From: Linum tenue
Taxonomy: Eukaryota; Streptophyta; Magnoliopsida; Malpighiales; Linaceae
DNA length: 64,000 bases
NCBI GenBank assembly: GCA_946122785.1
Contig: CAMGYJ010000010.1
Location: forward strand, 51,088,162 to 51,152,161
Direction of reading: 5' to 3'
Part shown: positions 32,700 through 43,790 of the stretch, in pieces
How positions within the stretch are numbered: position 1 is the first letter of the stretch
How the letters are laid out: each line of letters opens with the position of its first letter
Notes under the pieces: model-generated
Databases searched by the model: none
What the model was told of the DNA's origin: nothing
Seen by the model: only the letters and a program-made list of their open reading frames with translations
Made by a program: the position numbers and the translations under genes

Positions 32700-35600
32700 A
32701 AGCTGTAGCAATAGCTTTAGTCAACAGATCCGCCGTCTAGTCCTCGGAAGTAATGTAGGTCAGCTCCACCTGACCTCCAGTCACCAACTGGCGGATGTAG
32801 TGAACATGCACCTCAATATGTTTCATACGATCATGTAACACAGGATTAGCGACAATGAGAATAGCACTAGTGTTATCCGTGTATAACCGAATCAGAGTGA
32901 CAAACCAGTAACCCGACACACGAGCGGTTAACTTCGAGACCAAGGAAATAAGACAAATCACCCAGCTCCTTCAAGTTAAACGACGCATGGAGGGTCTGTG
33001 TAAGAAGCTGAATTCCCTCCTGATCGTCACCACTGATCACCATATCACCGACATAAATAAGAAGAATAGTAAGTTCACGCGAAGTCTGATGAAGGAATAG
33101 TGACGGATCATTGCCACTCTGTATAAATCCAGCCTCCAGGATAGTAGTCTGAAACTTCTTGAACCAGGCACGAGGTACCTGTTTTAAACCGTAGAGGGAA
33201 CGGCGAAGCAAGCATACCTTAGATTTATCACCCTAAAGATAGCCCGGAGGGCATTCCATATAGACCATTTCTTTAAGATCACCATGAAGAAACACATTCT
33301 TCACATTCAGTTGCCTCAAACTCCAACCACGCATAGCAACAACTGTGAGTAAGGTACGAACCGTTTGAATCTTGGCAACCAGTGCAAAGGTTTCTTCATA
33401 GTCGATGCCAAATTCGTGTTTTAACCCCTGTGCTACAACCTGTGTTCTAGTCCCATCGGGATGGACCTTGATCGTGTAAACCCACTTGGATCCCAGAACT
33501 GGATGATCACGTGGGCGAGGCACCACTTCCCACGTTCCCTGAGCTTCAAGCGCTTGAGTTTTGACTTGCATGGCATCGTCCCAAAAAGGATTCCCATGCG
33601 CCTGTTTGTATGTCGCTAGACTGGGAATGGACTGGGTGGAAAAGGCCACGAAGTCGTAGAGGTGAGAGGGACGTTTTCTCTTGTTGGCTCTCAACGAACA
33701 ACGAGGCTGGAGAGCGTCGTCATCGACCAAGAGAGGACCTGAAGAATCGTAAGGGGAGATTGTCGTGGACGAGGAAGCCGAGGAACCAGTCGTCGAGGAG
33801 AGAGCTCCCTGATGAAGAGAACCACCATGTTGCGAGCCAGACCCGAAGGAGGATTCTTGGGAGGATGATGAAGCGGAAGAAGTAGCTGGACTGCTGTAGA
33901 CGTGCGTGCTGGCCGAAGAGACCCGAGAAGAGGGAGTCGGTGCTAGGTCCATAGAGTCAGGAGGGGAAGGACTGGTGCCAGGGTCAGCAGGAGGGGGCCG
34001 AGCAGAAAAGATGTCTGAGGGGAACAAAAAATCCATGTCCGGGCGAGGGTCTTTCTCGAAATGGCTATAATACATCAAGTTTTTCAAGAATTCAACATGA
34101 CCAGAGATTCGCGTGCGACAATGAGCAACGTCGTAGCATACAAATCCCTTGTGTTTGGGACTGTAACTGACAAATGCACATTTGGCCGCTTTTAGAGAAA
34201 GCTTATTGCGTTCACGTCGCGGAAGGAGAACATAGCATACACACCCAAACTCCTATGGCTTGCTGTAGTCGGGTAATTTGTCGTAGAGGGATTCAAAAGG
34301 ACTCCGTTGAGACAAGACCAGAATAATTTGTCGATTAATAAGATATACGACCATATGAACAACCTCAACCCAGAAGTTATATGGAATGCAGGACTGAAAC
34401 AAGAGTGCTCGAGTTAGCTCTAGAACATGCCGATGCTTTCACTCAACTAGCTCATTCTGCTGAGATATGCCGGGACAAGACTGATGTGGGAGAATTCCCC
34501 GCTCTTTAAACACCTCCTGTAAAGGACCAGATGTGAACTCACTACCAGGATCTGAGCGAAGAATTTTCGCACTACGACTGAACTGAGTTTGGATCATTTG
34601 AAAAAAATTCTCTAGCAACATTCAACAAATTAGATTTCTGTCGTAGGAAATAAACCCAAGTAAACTTGGTGGCATGATCAACAAACATAGCAAAATATCT
34701 GAAACCCACACGAGAATTAATAAGAGAAGGCCCACATAAATCTGTATGGACTAAATCGAAAGGATCTGAATAAACCGTAGTACTCGGGCTAAAAGATTGT
34801 TGAGAAAGTTTAGCCTCCATACAATGAACACAAACATGAGAAGAATCCGAATCAAAACTACCCGATAGAAAACGTTTCTTAAACATATCCTGTAGTCTCG
34901 CAAAATGAGGGTGAGTGACCTAACCGACAGTGCCATAACTCTCAATTAGACAAAGTGGTTCTTCCTTGAGTCGAACAACCACCACGCCACCTCCCCGAAC
35001 CATGGAATCATCCCCTCCCTGCGGGCGTGAGTAACTATCCAACGTGAAGACCCGACCCAACTTAGTCCCCCAGCCGACCTCTCTCCCCATGCTCATTTCC
35101 TACACACGACAACCATGAGCGTCAAAAATAATTCGACAACCCTCTTCTGTTAACTGTCCCACCGACACAAGGCTAGGAAGAATCTTGGGAACATATAACG
35201 CATCAGAGAGATGCAACCCCTTGTGAACTACGTGGCCAACGCCATAGGCAGGCAAGCACGAGCCATCGACCACTTGTAGTGTAACCGAAGAACCTTGACG
35301 AAGAATAGGAAATGATGAAAGTAAGTTGGTCATATGATTAAAGGCCGCAGAATCAAGATGCCAAGTCATGGGAGAGGAAGAAGTAATACCCGTAGAGAAA
35401 ACAAGACCAAGAGAAGAAGGAAGGACTTCTCTGATTGCGAGCTGAACCATGCGATTAATATCATCCTGAGAAACGTGGCCAACATAGGAGGAACCATCGG
35501 GTGGGGCGACTGTTGTCGCATAAGCAGTTCCAGTAGGAGGAGGGCGAGAGCCGGCAAAACTGGGTGGAAGAGCACGCCCACGCTTGGCGAGAATAGGGAA

Positions 35601-36458
35601 GTCCCCTATCTTGTGACGGTAGCCTTGCAGTAGTTGCAAGAGTTTTGCTTGGGACAATGTAACTGGACATGCCCAGGTTCTTTACACTGGTAACATATGA
35701 CCTCAGTCAGAGAAACACACTAGAATTTGGGGCGGTATGAAGAAACATCAAACGTCGAGGAGTCAGAAGAAGCAGGTTTACCAGCGGTAGTTGAAGCAAC
35801 CGCAAAAGCGGAGGACTCAGCTTGATGGACGTCTAATTGGGCTTGACTACGCAACCTCGTCTCCTCGCGGATAAGCTCAGCCAAGACTTCCTCAAACTTC
35901 GTCACGTTCCGATGGATCAAAGAGGCATGAATTCCCCCAAACTCGAGATGGAGCTTCATCAGAAAATTCATCAACCGCAAACTGTAGCGTTCTTGTAACA
36001 CCTCCACCGAAGTTGCAGCGGACACCAAGGAAGTAGTCAACAATTCCTGTTCAGTCCACAAATTGAGGGCCTTTTGATAATATGATCGAACATCAGGATC
36101 ACCCTGCGGTAAACGAGCTATATCATATTCCAATTCAAATTTCCTGGAAGCGCTAGCTAGCGTGAGAATGAAGATCCCGAAGATGACACCACATCTCATA
36201 AGATGTAGAAAACCCCCGAAGACTAAGACCGATGGCAAGATCAACCGAGGCCACTAGCCAAGTAATAACTTGGGCGTTGTTGATGGCCCAATCAACATGT
36301 TCCTTCGCAGGCGCGGTCTCAGCTGGTACCGCAGAAGTACCATCCAGAATTGCGGACAACCCGCGACCTTGAACAAACACGCGAAACTGAAATTCCCATA
36401 ACGGGAAGTTCTTGCCATTGAACCGAATAGAAACAACATCAACCTTAGAGACATCCAT
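32700..36458 (-). pseudogene. Broken copia gag-pol
   Basis: Fragments in the correct order on the minus strand. Gag starts MDVSKVDVVSIRFNGKNFPLW at 36458. The zinc knuckle CYQCKEPGHVQLHC is near 35670. A protease-like region shows MTWHLDSAAFNHM near 35370; the active-site DSGA pattern is altered to DSAA. An integrase fragment (DLVHTDLCGP) is at about 34750. Reverse transcriptase parts (KWVYTIKVHPDG, RSLYGLKQVPRAWF) are at 33.0-33.6 kb. The catalytic YVDD reads YVGD. The RNase H region is joined directly after the reverse transcriptase with a large deletion. Many frame breaks; non-functional. Confidence 0.8.
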
Positions 36459-36601
36459 GTTGAGAATAAGAATCGAAAAACCAGAGAAACCAATAGCAGA
36501 AGAGACAAACCCGAACTTAAGAGCAATACCGCCGAACCAAGAACACCAAAACGCAACACCACCAAATCAGTCTGAAAGGCGTTGGAGAGGCTCTGATACC
36601 A

Positions 36602-36863
36602 TGTCAAACTATAGACCGAAAGAAGAAAACACCGGATTAACGTGGTATGCTCAACGAATATCGTTGAGACTAATCCACAGAGAGTAGCAACCTCTCGGAG
36701 TCAATTTATTTAATTTCACCGGAATCCTTAGGATACAAAAGGAGGCCGCCACAACCTTATATACCTCTGGCTGCCGTCCAAACACACTAACCCTATCAAT
36801 GAAATAAGATAATTAACTTAAGTGTACATGGTTAATTACTATTAACTCCAGTAACTTCTAACA
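36602..36863 (-). repeat. 5' LTR of degenerate copia element
   Basis: 262 bp, with the same ends as the partner LTR and several substitutions and small indels. Confidence 0.85.
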
Positions 36864-37434
36864 GTTGTCACCCTAACAAAACAAGGGTGTTGTTATAGAC
36901 TTATAGTAACCGGTACTTTTACGCATGCACTAACCCTATCCAAAATTCCAAATGACCCATCTCCGTCCTCATTATGTGTACACAGTACATATTGACAGCC
37001 AGCAACACAAGGAAGTCGATCTGTAACGCCAGCCACTCGCCTTGGGCGTGTATAATTATTGCCACAAATTATGGTTGACGTTCATCGTCAAAACAAGTAC
37101 AATTGCAAGTAAGCTCTAATTTCGAGCTCCGTAAGTGCACAAGCAGGCCGGTATATGTAGCTGTCTGCAGTTGTCTGTCAAATTCAATAGTGTAGTTAGT
37201 CAAGTTAGCCGATCGACACTATTCATACTATTGCTCTTAGCCTCTTACGTTACCAACCTCTTACACAGAACTAAGCCTCATGAACCTATGATTTGTTGGT
37301 TGCCAAGTATACATCCCATCTCATGAATATTATTATCATAAAAACAAAAGTATATAGATATTTGCATTTTATCATCACTTAACAATTGAATCATGAACTT
37401 AATTGATCAACACTGAGGGAGCTAGGAGGCAGGC
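36864..37434. other. Intergenic DNA
   Basis: No coding or repeat signal that I can assign. It separates the old copia element from a Mutator-type MITE. Confidence 0.3.
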
Positions 37435-37966
37435 AGTGGCGGAGCCAAAAAATTGGTCAAGGGGTGTCTTTATCATATCATAAAAAATCATCTATACAAT
37501 AGAAAAGTCAACTTTAAATGAAACAAAAAGTCATCAACAACGCAATACTCTAAATTGATACAATTACATTAAAATAGTTTCACGTACATCGGTTACAACG
37601 TCAAACAAATGAGTTCAGTACACACAAGTGAAGACTTCCATTCATCAAATATTGCAAATTAGAACTCACAAGTACCTTGGAAGTTGGAATTGATTTTGTG
37701 AAACAAACAAGTGAACTTCAATGGGTACTTCTTCACTTTCAACTTTGTTTAAACAAAAGACAAGAAATTTTTCTGTTGTAGAGCTACAAAAAAATGAGTT
37801 GAGTTTAAACAAAAGACAGTAATTTATTACTATACTGTCGAGATGGTAAGAAATTCTTATTGCAACTGAATGGTCACTAATTCAAATTTGTATATACCCC
37901 TAGTCGGTGGGGAATTTTTTCTCCAAACCCTCACCCCTCCTCTCTCTCCAAGTGGCTCCGCCACTG
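37435..37966. mobile_element. MITE with GTGGCGGAGCCA ends (copy 1)
   Basis: Terminal inverted repeats AGTGGCGGAGCCA and TGGCTCCGCCACT, 532 bp. The flanking 9-mers do not match cleanly. Same family as the elements at 45.27 and 45.94 kb. Confidence 0.7.
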
Positions 37967-38396
37967 GGTGGCGGCAGGGCTTCTGTAATTAAGCATGATA
38001 TGAAGCAAATTAATTAATAGTGGATCAATTGAATGGGCGGGCAGCGTGGCGTTGGATGAAATCCCTGATATCTGCGAGCAACATGGGTGTCTCAGGCAAG
38101 TCAGACATCAAATAAAACGCATGAACAGCATTCGGATACACCAACAGCTCAACTCCCTCCTTCCCCGATTCCATCAGCCGCTCGTAGTAGCTCCTCTGCC
38201 GATCCTGCAGCGGATCGAACCCTCCGACCACCACCATCGTCGCCGCCGGGAAACCCACCACCTTGGACACATCCAACCGCAACACATTGGCCGCCGGGTG
38301 GTTCCGGTCCGACCCCTCCGGCAGAAACGACCTCCAGGCCCAGTCCGTCGCTTCCATGTTGATAACGGGGACTCCCACCATCCTCATCTCCGACTC

Positions 38397-38750
38397 TAAC
38401 GATTTACTTGGATTTGTGTAAGAGGAAGCTCAGGAAAGACTGAGTCCTCTGTTTTCTTTTTATAGCTAGGTAGACGATTACATAAAACAACGACACGTGT
38501 CCACAAGCGATAGGATAGAAGTTTAAATAAACAGTAATCTTTTAACGGCTAACTACTACTTAATAAAACGCTGCCGTTCTACTTCACTTCTTCTCTTCAT
38601 TGCTTCAATACGACTCCGTCTCTTCTGCACGGCACCGTTTCTGCTTCTTCTTCTTTTCCTGCTGCAATAAGGATTGCAGCCTTCTTCTTCTTTCCTCCTT
38701 TGTTCTTCAACAACAGCAGCAGGCTTCCAGTAAACATTCCAGCTCTGTCA
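38397..38750 (-). repeat. 3' LTR of young copia element
   Basis: 354 bp; identical to the partner at 43437-43790. Confidence 0.95.
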
Positions 38751-38757
38751 TCCCCCC

Positions 38758-41700
38758 TCAAGTTGGTGGTATCAACTTGATCCCCAACTTGACCAAAAGC
38801 TCCTTCAACCTGAACCTGTCCAGACCCTTTGTAAAGATGTCTGCCAGCTGATCATTGGTGCTCACATACTTCAATCTGATCAGTCCATTCTTCACTCTCT
38901 CTCTTGTAACATGCATGTCTATCTCGATATGCTTTGTTCTTTCGTGGAACACTGGGTTTTCTGCTATGTGAATAGCAGATCTGTTGTCACAAAACACTGT
39001 TATAGGCAAGGAAACCTGTATGGTTAATTCTGTCAGCAACCTTTTCAGCCATTCCACTTCACAGACTAGGTGTGCCAAAGCCCTATACTCTGCTTCTGAG
39101 GATGATCTTGAAACCGTGGTCTGCTTCTTTGTCTTCCAGGTTATCAGAGATGATCCAAGCATAGTGCAATACCCTGTGATTGACCTTCGTGTGTCAGGGC
39201 AGCTTGCCCAGTCTGAGTCACTGTAGGCTGTCAACTTCAACTCTGCCTCACTGCTGAAGTGAATGCCTTGATCTGGTGAGGATTTCAAGTACCTTAAAAC
39301 CCTGTATGCTGCCTGCAAGTGTTCCATACATGGTGCCTTTTGATATTGACAAAGCTGTTGAACAGCAAATGCAATATCTGGCCTTGTGATTGTCAGGTAA
39401 TGCAGTCTCCCTACTAGCCTTCTGTATCCTTCTGCATCTTCTAGTGGAGTTCCCTTGGATGTCAGCCTTACCTTAGTGTCAATAGGTGTCTTGCAACCCT
39501 TAGATTCCAAGTAACCTGTGTCCTTGAGAAGTTCCAGGCAATACTTCCTCTGACACACATCCAAACCTTCAGTATTTCTACTGACTTCCAAGCCTAGAAA
39601 GTACTTAAGAGGTCCTAGCAGCTTAATCTTGAACTCTTTACTTAAGGCTGCCTTTACCTGCTCAATGTCTTTCCTTGAATCTCCTCCTAGAATTATGTCA
39701 TCAACATAGACCAGCAGTACAGTAATCTTACCATGAGTCCACTTAGTGAAGAGAGAGTAGTCTGAGGCTGATTGTGAGAAACCAAACTTCAGCAGAAAAC
39801 CTGTCAACTTAGCAAACCACTGCCTGGATGCCTGCTTGAGGCCATACAGAGACTTCTTCAAACGACATGTCATCTTCTGTTTGCTTCCTGAGGGCACTTC
39901 TAGCCCCAGTGGCAACTTCATGTACACAACTTCATCCAATTCTCCATGCAGAAATGCATTGGAGACATCCAACTGCTCCATGATCCAATGTTTGGCACTG
40001 GCAACTGCTAAGAAAGTCTTTACAGTATTAATCTTTGCCACAGGTGAGTAGGTGTCTAGGAAATCAATTCCATAGACCTGTGTATATCCCTTTGCTACCA
40101 GCCTTGCCTTGTTTCTCTCCAATGATCCATCTGGATTCAGTTTGATCTTATACACCCACTTATTTCCAACCTCTTTTACTCCTGGTGGCAATGGAACAAT
40201 GTCCCATGTCTGGTTTTCTTCCAGGGCAAACATCTCATCTTTCATTGCCCTATTCCATACATCTGACTTCACAGCTTCATAGTAAGATTTTGGTTCCACA
40301 TGATTCAGAATACTCATTATATAACTTTGATCTTCTTTACTCAAGGAATGAACATTCAGGCAAACTGGATATCTGCTACAAGACTGTGCATTTCCAAATG
40401 CTCCAAACTTGAGTGTAGGGTCAAGTTGATAATCTCCATACCTGCTTGGCAGCTTTAAATTCCTGGAGGACTTCCTGTTCTCAAGTGTTGCTGGATCATC
40501 TGGATCAATGTCAACTTGGGGATGCAGCTCCTGTTCATCAGAGTCAAAGTATGTATAATGGTGATCATTTGCAGCTGAATCAATTGCTTCAGAAGGAGAC
40601 AACTCATGCTCAGTGTTCCCCCCTTCATCTGTGGATGAAATAAACTGAGAAGGAGATGGATCCTTAGAAAAGGTGGTAGGATCAAGAGGAAAGGGAACTT
40701 GAAGAGGAGGGGCTGAGGATGGAACTGGTGGTGATGTAGAAGAAGAAGGTGGAGAAGAAATAGAGGGAGGTGATGAATCTGGTATTTTGAAAGGGATGAT
40801 GGTTTCATAAAAGGTTACATTTCTGGAGAAGAATACTTGTTTGGTTTGGAGATCTAGGACTTTGTAACCTTTTAGACCTGCTGGAATTCCCAGAAACACA
40901 CACTGTCTGGCCCTTGGGGCAAATTTTGTTCTGCCATGGACTAGGGTGTTGGCATAGCATAAGCAACCAAACACCTTCAAGTGCACTAGGGAAGGCACTT
41001 GCTTGTATAAAACCTCAAAAGGTGTTTTGTTTTGAAGAATTGGAGTGGGGATTCTGTTAATTAAGTAAACAGAATGCAAGATAAAATCACTCCAATAAGA
41101 AAGTGGTAAACCAGACTGGAACTTAAGGCATCTAGCAACATTTAAAATGTGCTGATGCTTCCTCTCTACTCTCCCATTCTGCTCTGGTGTCTCAACACAG
41201 GAGACTTGATGCTCAATTCCTTCTGCTGTGAAAAACTCACACATCTCAAACTCTTTTCCTTGGTCTGTTCTGATAATCTTAACAGTGGTGTGAAATTGGT
41301 TCTTTACAAGGTTACAGAACCCCTGAATCAGACCCCTTGTCTCACTCTTATGTCTCATCAAGTAAACCCACACACAACGAGAGTGATCATCCACAATTGT
41401 AAGGAAATAAGCAAAGCCATCATAGGAAACAGTAGACAAAGGACCCCAAATATCCATGTGCATTAAATGAAACACCTCAGGTGCAATACTGGTACTAACA
41501 GGAAATGGAAGTTTACGTTGTTTGGATAAATGGCAAACATCACAATGGATTGTTTTAGTCTTAGAAACAGATGGGATTACATTGCTAAGAAGACTTTGTC
41601 TATCATGACTAGGATGGCCTAATCTCCAATGCCATAGGTTTAGGTCTTGTGGATGGAAGTTGTATGTGGTGGCTGCTTGATGTTGGTGAGCTGGTGAGGT

Positions 41701-43386
41701 AAGCTGGTTTGGTCTTGAAGAAAGGTTGAGTTGATAGAGTCCTCTAGTGGTGTGGGCTAAACCAATCTTCTTCTGGCTTAAGAGGTCCTGGATTTCACAT
41801 TTATCAGAGTGGAAAAGTAAGGAATATGGATTGTCATTGGTGAGCTTGCTAACAGATATGAGATTGAAAGAAAATTGAGGGACTAGGAGAACATCAGTGA
41901 GGACTAAACCACAGTCTAGGTGTACTGTTCCTACACAAGTAACTGCTACTTTGGTACTGTTGGGAAGGTAAACATAGGAGTCCTGAACAGGTTTGTAGGA
42001 GGAAAACATACTTAGACTACAAGCAATATGGTCTGAGGCGCCTGTATCTACAATCCATAGGTTAGGGTTATGAGTTCTATGACTGTGAGAAGAGGACAGG
42101 ACATGTTTACCTGAAAAACTGGGAAAGGCAGATGGAAAATGAGTGGTTGTATAGGCTTGGTGGTTAATGGATGGAGAGGAAGGTGGTGAGGGTTGTGTGC
42201 TAGCACCAGCTTGCAAGAGAAACCTGAGGCGATTCATTTCATCAGGTGTGAATGCAGCAGGAGATTGAGATTTACCTTCATTGACCACACTGCCCTCAGA
42301 AGCACTCTCATTTCCACTCCCTTGAGAAATAGAACCAGCAAACCTTGGTGTACTGGAACTCGAGCTAGAACTCGAGTTTGACCCATTGCCACTGCCTTCT
42401 TTTTGCATTTCCTGTTTCCTCTTCAATTTCCAACAGTCTTCAATGGTGTGATTGCTCATCTTACAGAACCTACAGAACTTCTTCCCCCTGCCTTCATAGT
42501 TTCTACCTTCATTGTTCTCCCTCGAATTGCTACCTCCAACAGCCAATGCCAAGTTTTGACCCTTCTTGTTACCCATAGCCACATCTGCCTTCAATTTCTG
42601 TTCATGTTGTAACAGGTCATCCACTGCATTTGAGACTGTGGGTAAGGGTTTCTGCATTAACAGCTGAGTCTTGATCACTTCATACTCAGGGTTTAAGCCA
42701 CGTAGAAATCGAATGAGATAATCCGTCTCTTGCTTCTGCACAAAGGCAGCCACTGCAGCACATGGCATAGGATTCCCAGGTGCACAGGTACATGGTGTTA
42801 TAGGACAAAACTCCACATATTCATCCCACAACCCTTTGATAGCAGTATAATACTGATTGATGGTTCGAGACCCTTGTTTGCAGGCCTGGATCTCATCCTC
42901 AAGGTTGGTAATCCTTAAGGCATTTGGGAGACCAAAACGCCTTTTCAACTCGTCCCACAGCGTTTTGGAGTTAGTGTGGTTCAATACTGATCGCCTGATC
43001 TCCTTTGTCATGGAGTTTTGAAGCCAACACAACACGACTGTGTTACAAGCATCCCATAAGGTAAACAGATCTGCATCTCTAGGAGGAATGGGGATAGACC
43101 CATCTATGAAACCCACTTTGTTCTTGGTTTTCAGAACAACTTGGATGGATCTACTCCACATCACATAATTCGTGCCATCGAAAGGCTCAGCAACAATGGA
43201 TTGAGACATGTTCTCATTTGGGTTAAGATAGTAGGGATTACCAAAGATAACAGTCTCGGTCTGCATCTGGTTTTGGTTGAAGGTACCAAATTGGAATCCA
43301 GTAGCAGCTGTCCGTGTTGTTGCTCCTGTTGCTCCACTTCCACCTGAGCCGGGTGGCGTATTCGGAGGAGTCTGGGCTCCTGACAT
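38758..43386 (-). CDS. Copia gag-pol polyprotein, uninterrupted
   Basis: A single frame of 1542 aa. Gag with UBN2-type region about 60-270; zinc knuckle CRFCKMSNHTIEDC from 305; aspartic protease active site DTGASDH at 447-453. The integrase zinc-binding region begins around HWRLGHPSHDRQ, and its catalytic core contains DIWGPL, TDQGKEF and TPEQNGRVERKHQ. Reverse transcriptase with KWVYKIKLNPDG, LDVSNAFLHG, KSLYGLKQASRQW and catalytic YVDD at 1227. RNase H with YSDSDWA (about 1390), SSSEAEYRAL and CDNRSAIH (about 1467). The length is normal for a complete copia polyprotein. The first ATG lies 50 bp inside the 5' LTR boundary. The protein is made in one frame, as usual for copia, and cleaved by its own protease. 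Nothing obvious is missing, so this copy is a candidate for autonomous activity. Confidence 0.95.
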   Translation of the reverse strand: MSGAQTPPNTPPGSGGSGATGATTRTAATGFQFGTFNQNQMQTETVIFGNPYYLNPNENMSQSIVAEPFDGTNYVMWSRSIQVVLKTKNKVGFIDGSIPIPPRDADLFTLWDACNTVVLCWLQNSMTKEIRRSVLNHTNSKTLWDELKRRFGLPNALRITNLEDEIQACKQGSRTINQYYTAIKGLWDEYVEFCPITPCTCAPGNPMPCAAVAAFVQKQETDYLIRFLRGLNPEYEVIKTQLLMQKPLPTVSNAVDDLLQHEQKLKADVAMGNKKGQNLALAVGGSNSRENNEGRNYEGRGKKFCRFCKMSNHTIEDCWKLKRKQEMQKEGSGNGSNSSSSSSSSTPRFAGSISQGSGNESASEGSVVNEGKSQSPAAFTPDEMNRLRFLLQAGASTQPSPPSSPSINHQAYTTTHFPSAFPSFSGKHVLSSSHSHRTHNPNLWIVDTGASDHIACSLSMFSSYKPVQDSYVYLPNSTKVAVTCVGTVHLDCGLVLTDVLLVPQFSFNLISVSKLTNDNPYSLLFHSDKCEIQDLLSQKKIGLAHTTRGLYQLNLSSRPNQLTSPAHQHQAATTYNFHPQDLNLWHWRLGHPSHDRQSLLSNVIPSVSKTKTIHCDVCHLSKQRKLPFPVSTSIAPEVFHLMHMDIWGPLSTVSYDGFAYFLTIVDDHSRCVWVYLMRHKSETRGLIQGFCNLVKNQFHTTVKIIRTDQGKEFEMCEFFTAEGIEHQVSCVETPEQNGRVERKHQHILNVARCLKFQSGLPLSYWSDFILHSVYLINRIPTPILQNKTPFEVLYKQVPSLVHLKVFGCLCYANTLVHGRTKFAPRARQCVFLGIPAGLKGYKVLDLQTKQVFFSRNVTFYETIIPFKIPDSSPPSISSPPSSSTSPPVPSSAPPLQVPFPLDPTTFSKDPSPSQFISSTDEGGNTEHELSPSEAIDSAANDHHYTYFDSDEQELHPQVDIDPDDPATLENRKSSRNLKLPSRYGDYQLDPTLKFGAFGNAQSCSRYPVCLNVHSLSKEDQSYIMSILNHVEPKSYYEAVKSDVWNRAMKDEMFALEENQTWDIVPLPPGVKEVGNKWVYKIKLNPDGSLERNKARLVAKGYTQVYGIDFLDTYSPVAKINTVKTFLAVASAKHWIMEQLDVSNAFLHGELDEVVYMKLPLGLEVPSGSKQKMTCRLKKSLYGLKQASRQWFAKLTGFLLKFGFSQSASDYSLFTKWTHGKITVLLVYVDDIILGGDSRKDIEQVKAALSKEFKIKLLGPLKYFLGLEVSRNTEGLDVCQRKYCLELLKDTGYLESKGCKTPIDTKVRLTSKGTPLEDAEGYRRLVGRLHYLTITRPDIAFAVQQLCQYQKAPCMEHLQAAYRVLRYLKSSPDQGIHFSSEAELKLTAYSDSDWASCPDTRRSITGYCTMLGSSLITWKTKKQTTVSRSSSEAEYRALAHLVCEVEWLKRLLTELTIQVSLPITVFCDNRSAIHIAENPVFHERTKHIEIDMHVTRERVKNGLIRLKYVSTNDQLADIFTKGLDRFRLKELLVKLGIKLIPPT

Positions 43387-43436
43387 CGCGTCGTTGACGG
43401 CGGAAAAACCCTAGAGCTCACTGAGCTCTGATACCA

Positions 43437-43790
43437 TAACGATTTACTTGGATTTGTGTAAGAGGAAGCTCAGGAAAGACTGAGTCCTCTGTTTTCTTTT
43501 TATAGCTAGGTAGACGATTACATAAAACAACGACACGTGTCCACAAGCGATAGGATAGAAGTTTAAATAAACAGTAATCTTTTAACGGCTAACTACTACT
43601 TAATAAAACGCTGCCGTTCTACTTCACTTCTTCTCTTCATTGCTTCAATACGACTCCGTCTCTTCTGCACGGCACCGTTTCTGCTTCTTCTTCTTTTCCT
43701 GCTGCAATAAGGATTGCAGCCTTCTTCTTCTTTCCTCCTTTGTTCTTCAACAACAGCAGCAGGCTTCCAGTAAACATTCCAGCTCTGTCA
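43437..43790 (-). repeat. 5' LTR of young copia element
   Basis: 354 bp; should carry the promoter. TATAGCTAGG-type TATA-like sequence lies near 43500 on the plus strand, and (CTT)-rich tracts sit at 43630-43740. Confidence 0.95.

Larger units (their letters stand above)
32384..36863 (-). mobile_element. Degenerate Ty1-copia retrotransposon with both LTRs
   Basis: LTRs at 32384-32641 (3' LTR) and 36602-36863 (5' LTR), about 260 bp, differing at roughly 20 positions. The primer-binding site next to the 5' LTR (about 36590-36601, minus strand TGGTATCAGAGC) matches initiator Met-tRNA. The polypurine tract TTTGAGGAGGG abuts the 3' LTR. Flanks are TATTG and GTTGT, so no clean target duplication remains. 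LTR divergence and many stops mark it as old. Confidence 0.88.
38397..43790 (-). mobile_element. Young, apparently intact Ty1-copia retrotransposon
   Basis: LTRs at 38397-38750 and 43437-43790 (354 bp) are identical base for base in my line-by-line comparison. Perfect 5-bp duplications GACTC lie at 38392-38396 and 43791-43795. The LTR runs from TGACAGAGC to ATCGTTA on the minus strand, so it ends TA rather than CA. The primer-binding site TGGTATCAGAGC directly follows the 5' LTR, and the polypurine tract TTGAGGGGGGA abuts the 3' LTR and overlaps the stop codon. Everything needed for transposition appears present. Confidence 0.95.

Noticed and set aside
32379..36868. Target-site duplication of the old copia element
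   Set aside because: Flanks TATTG and GTTGT do not match, so none is claimed.
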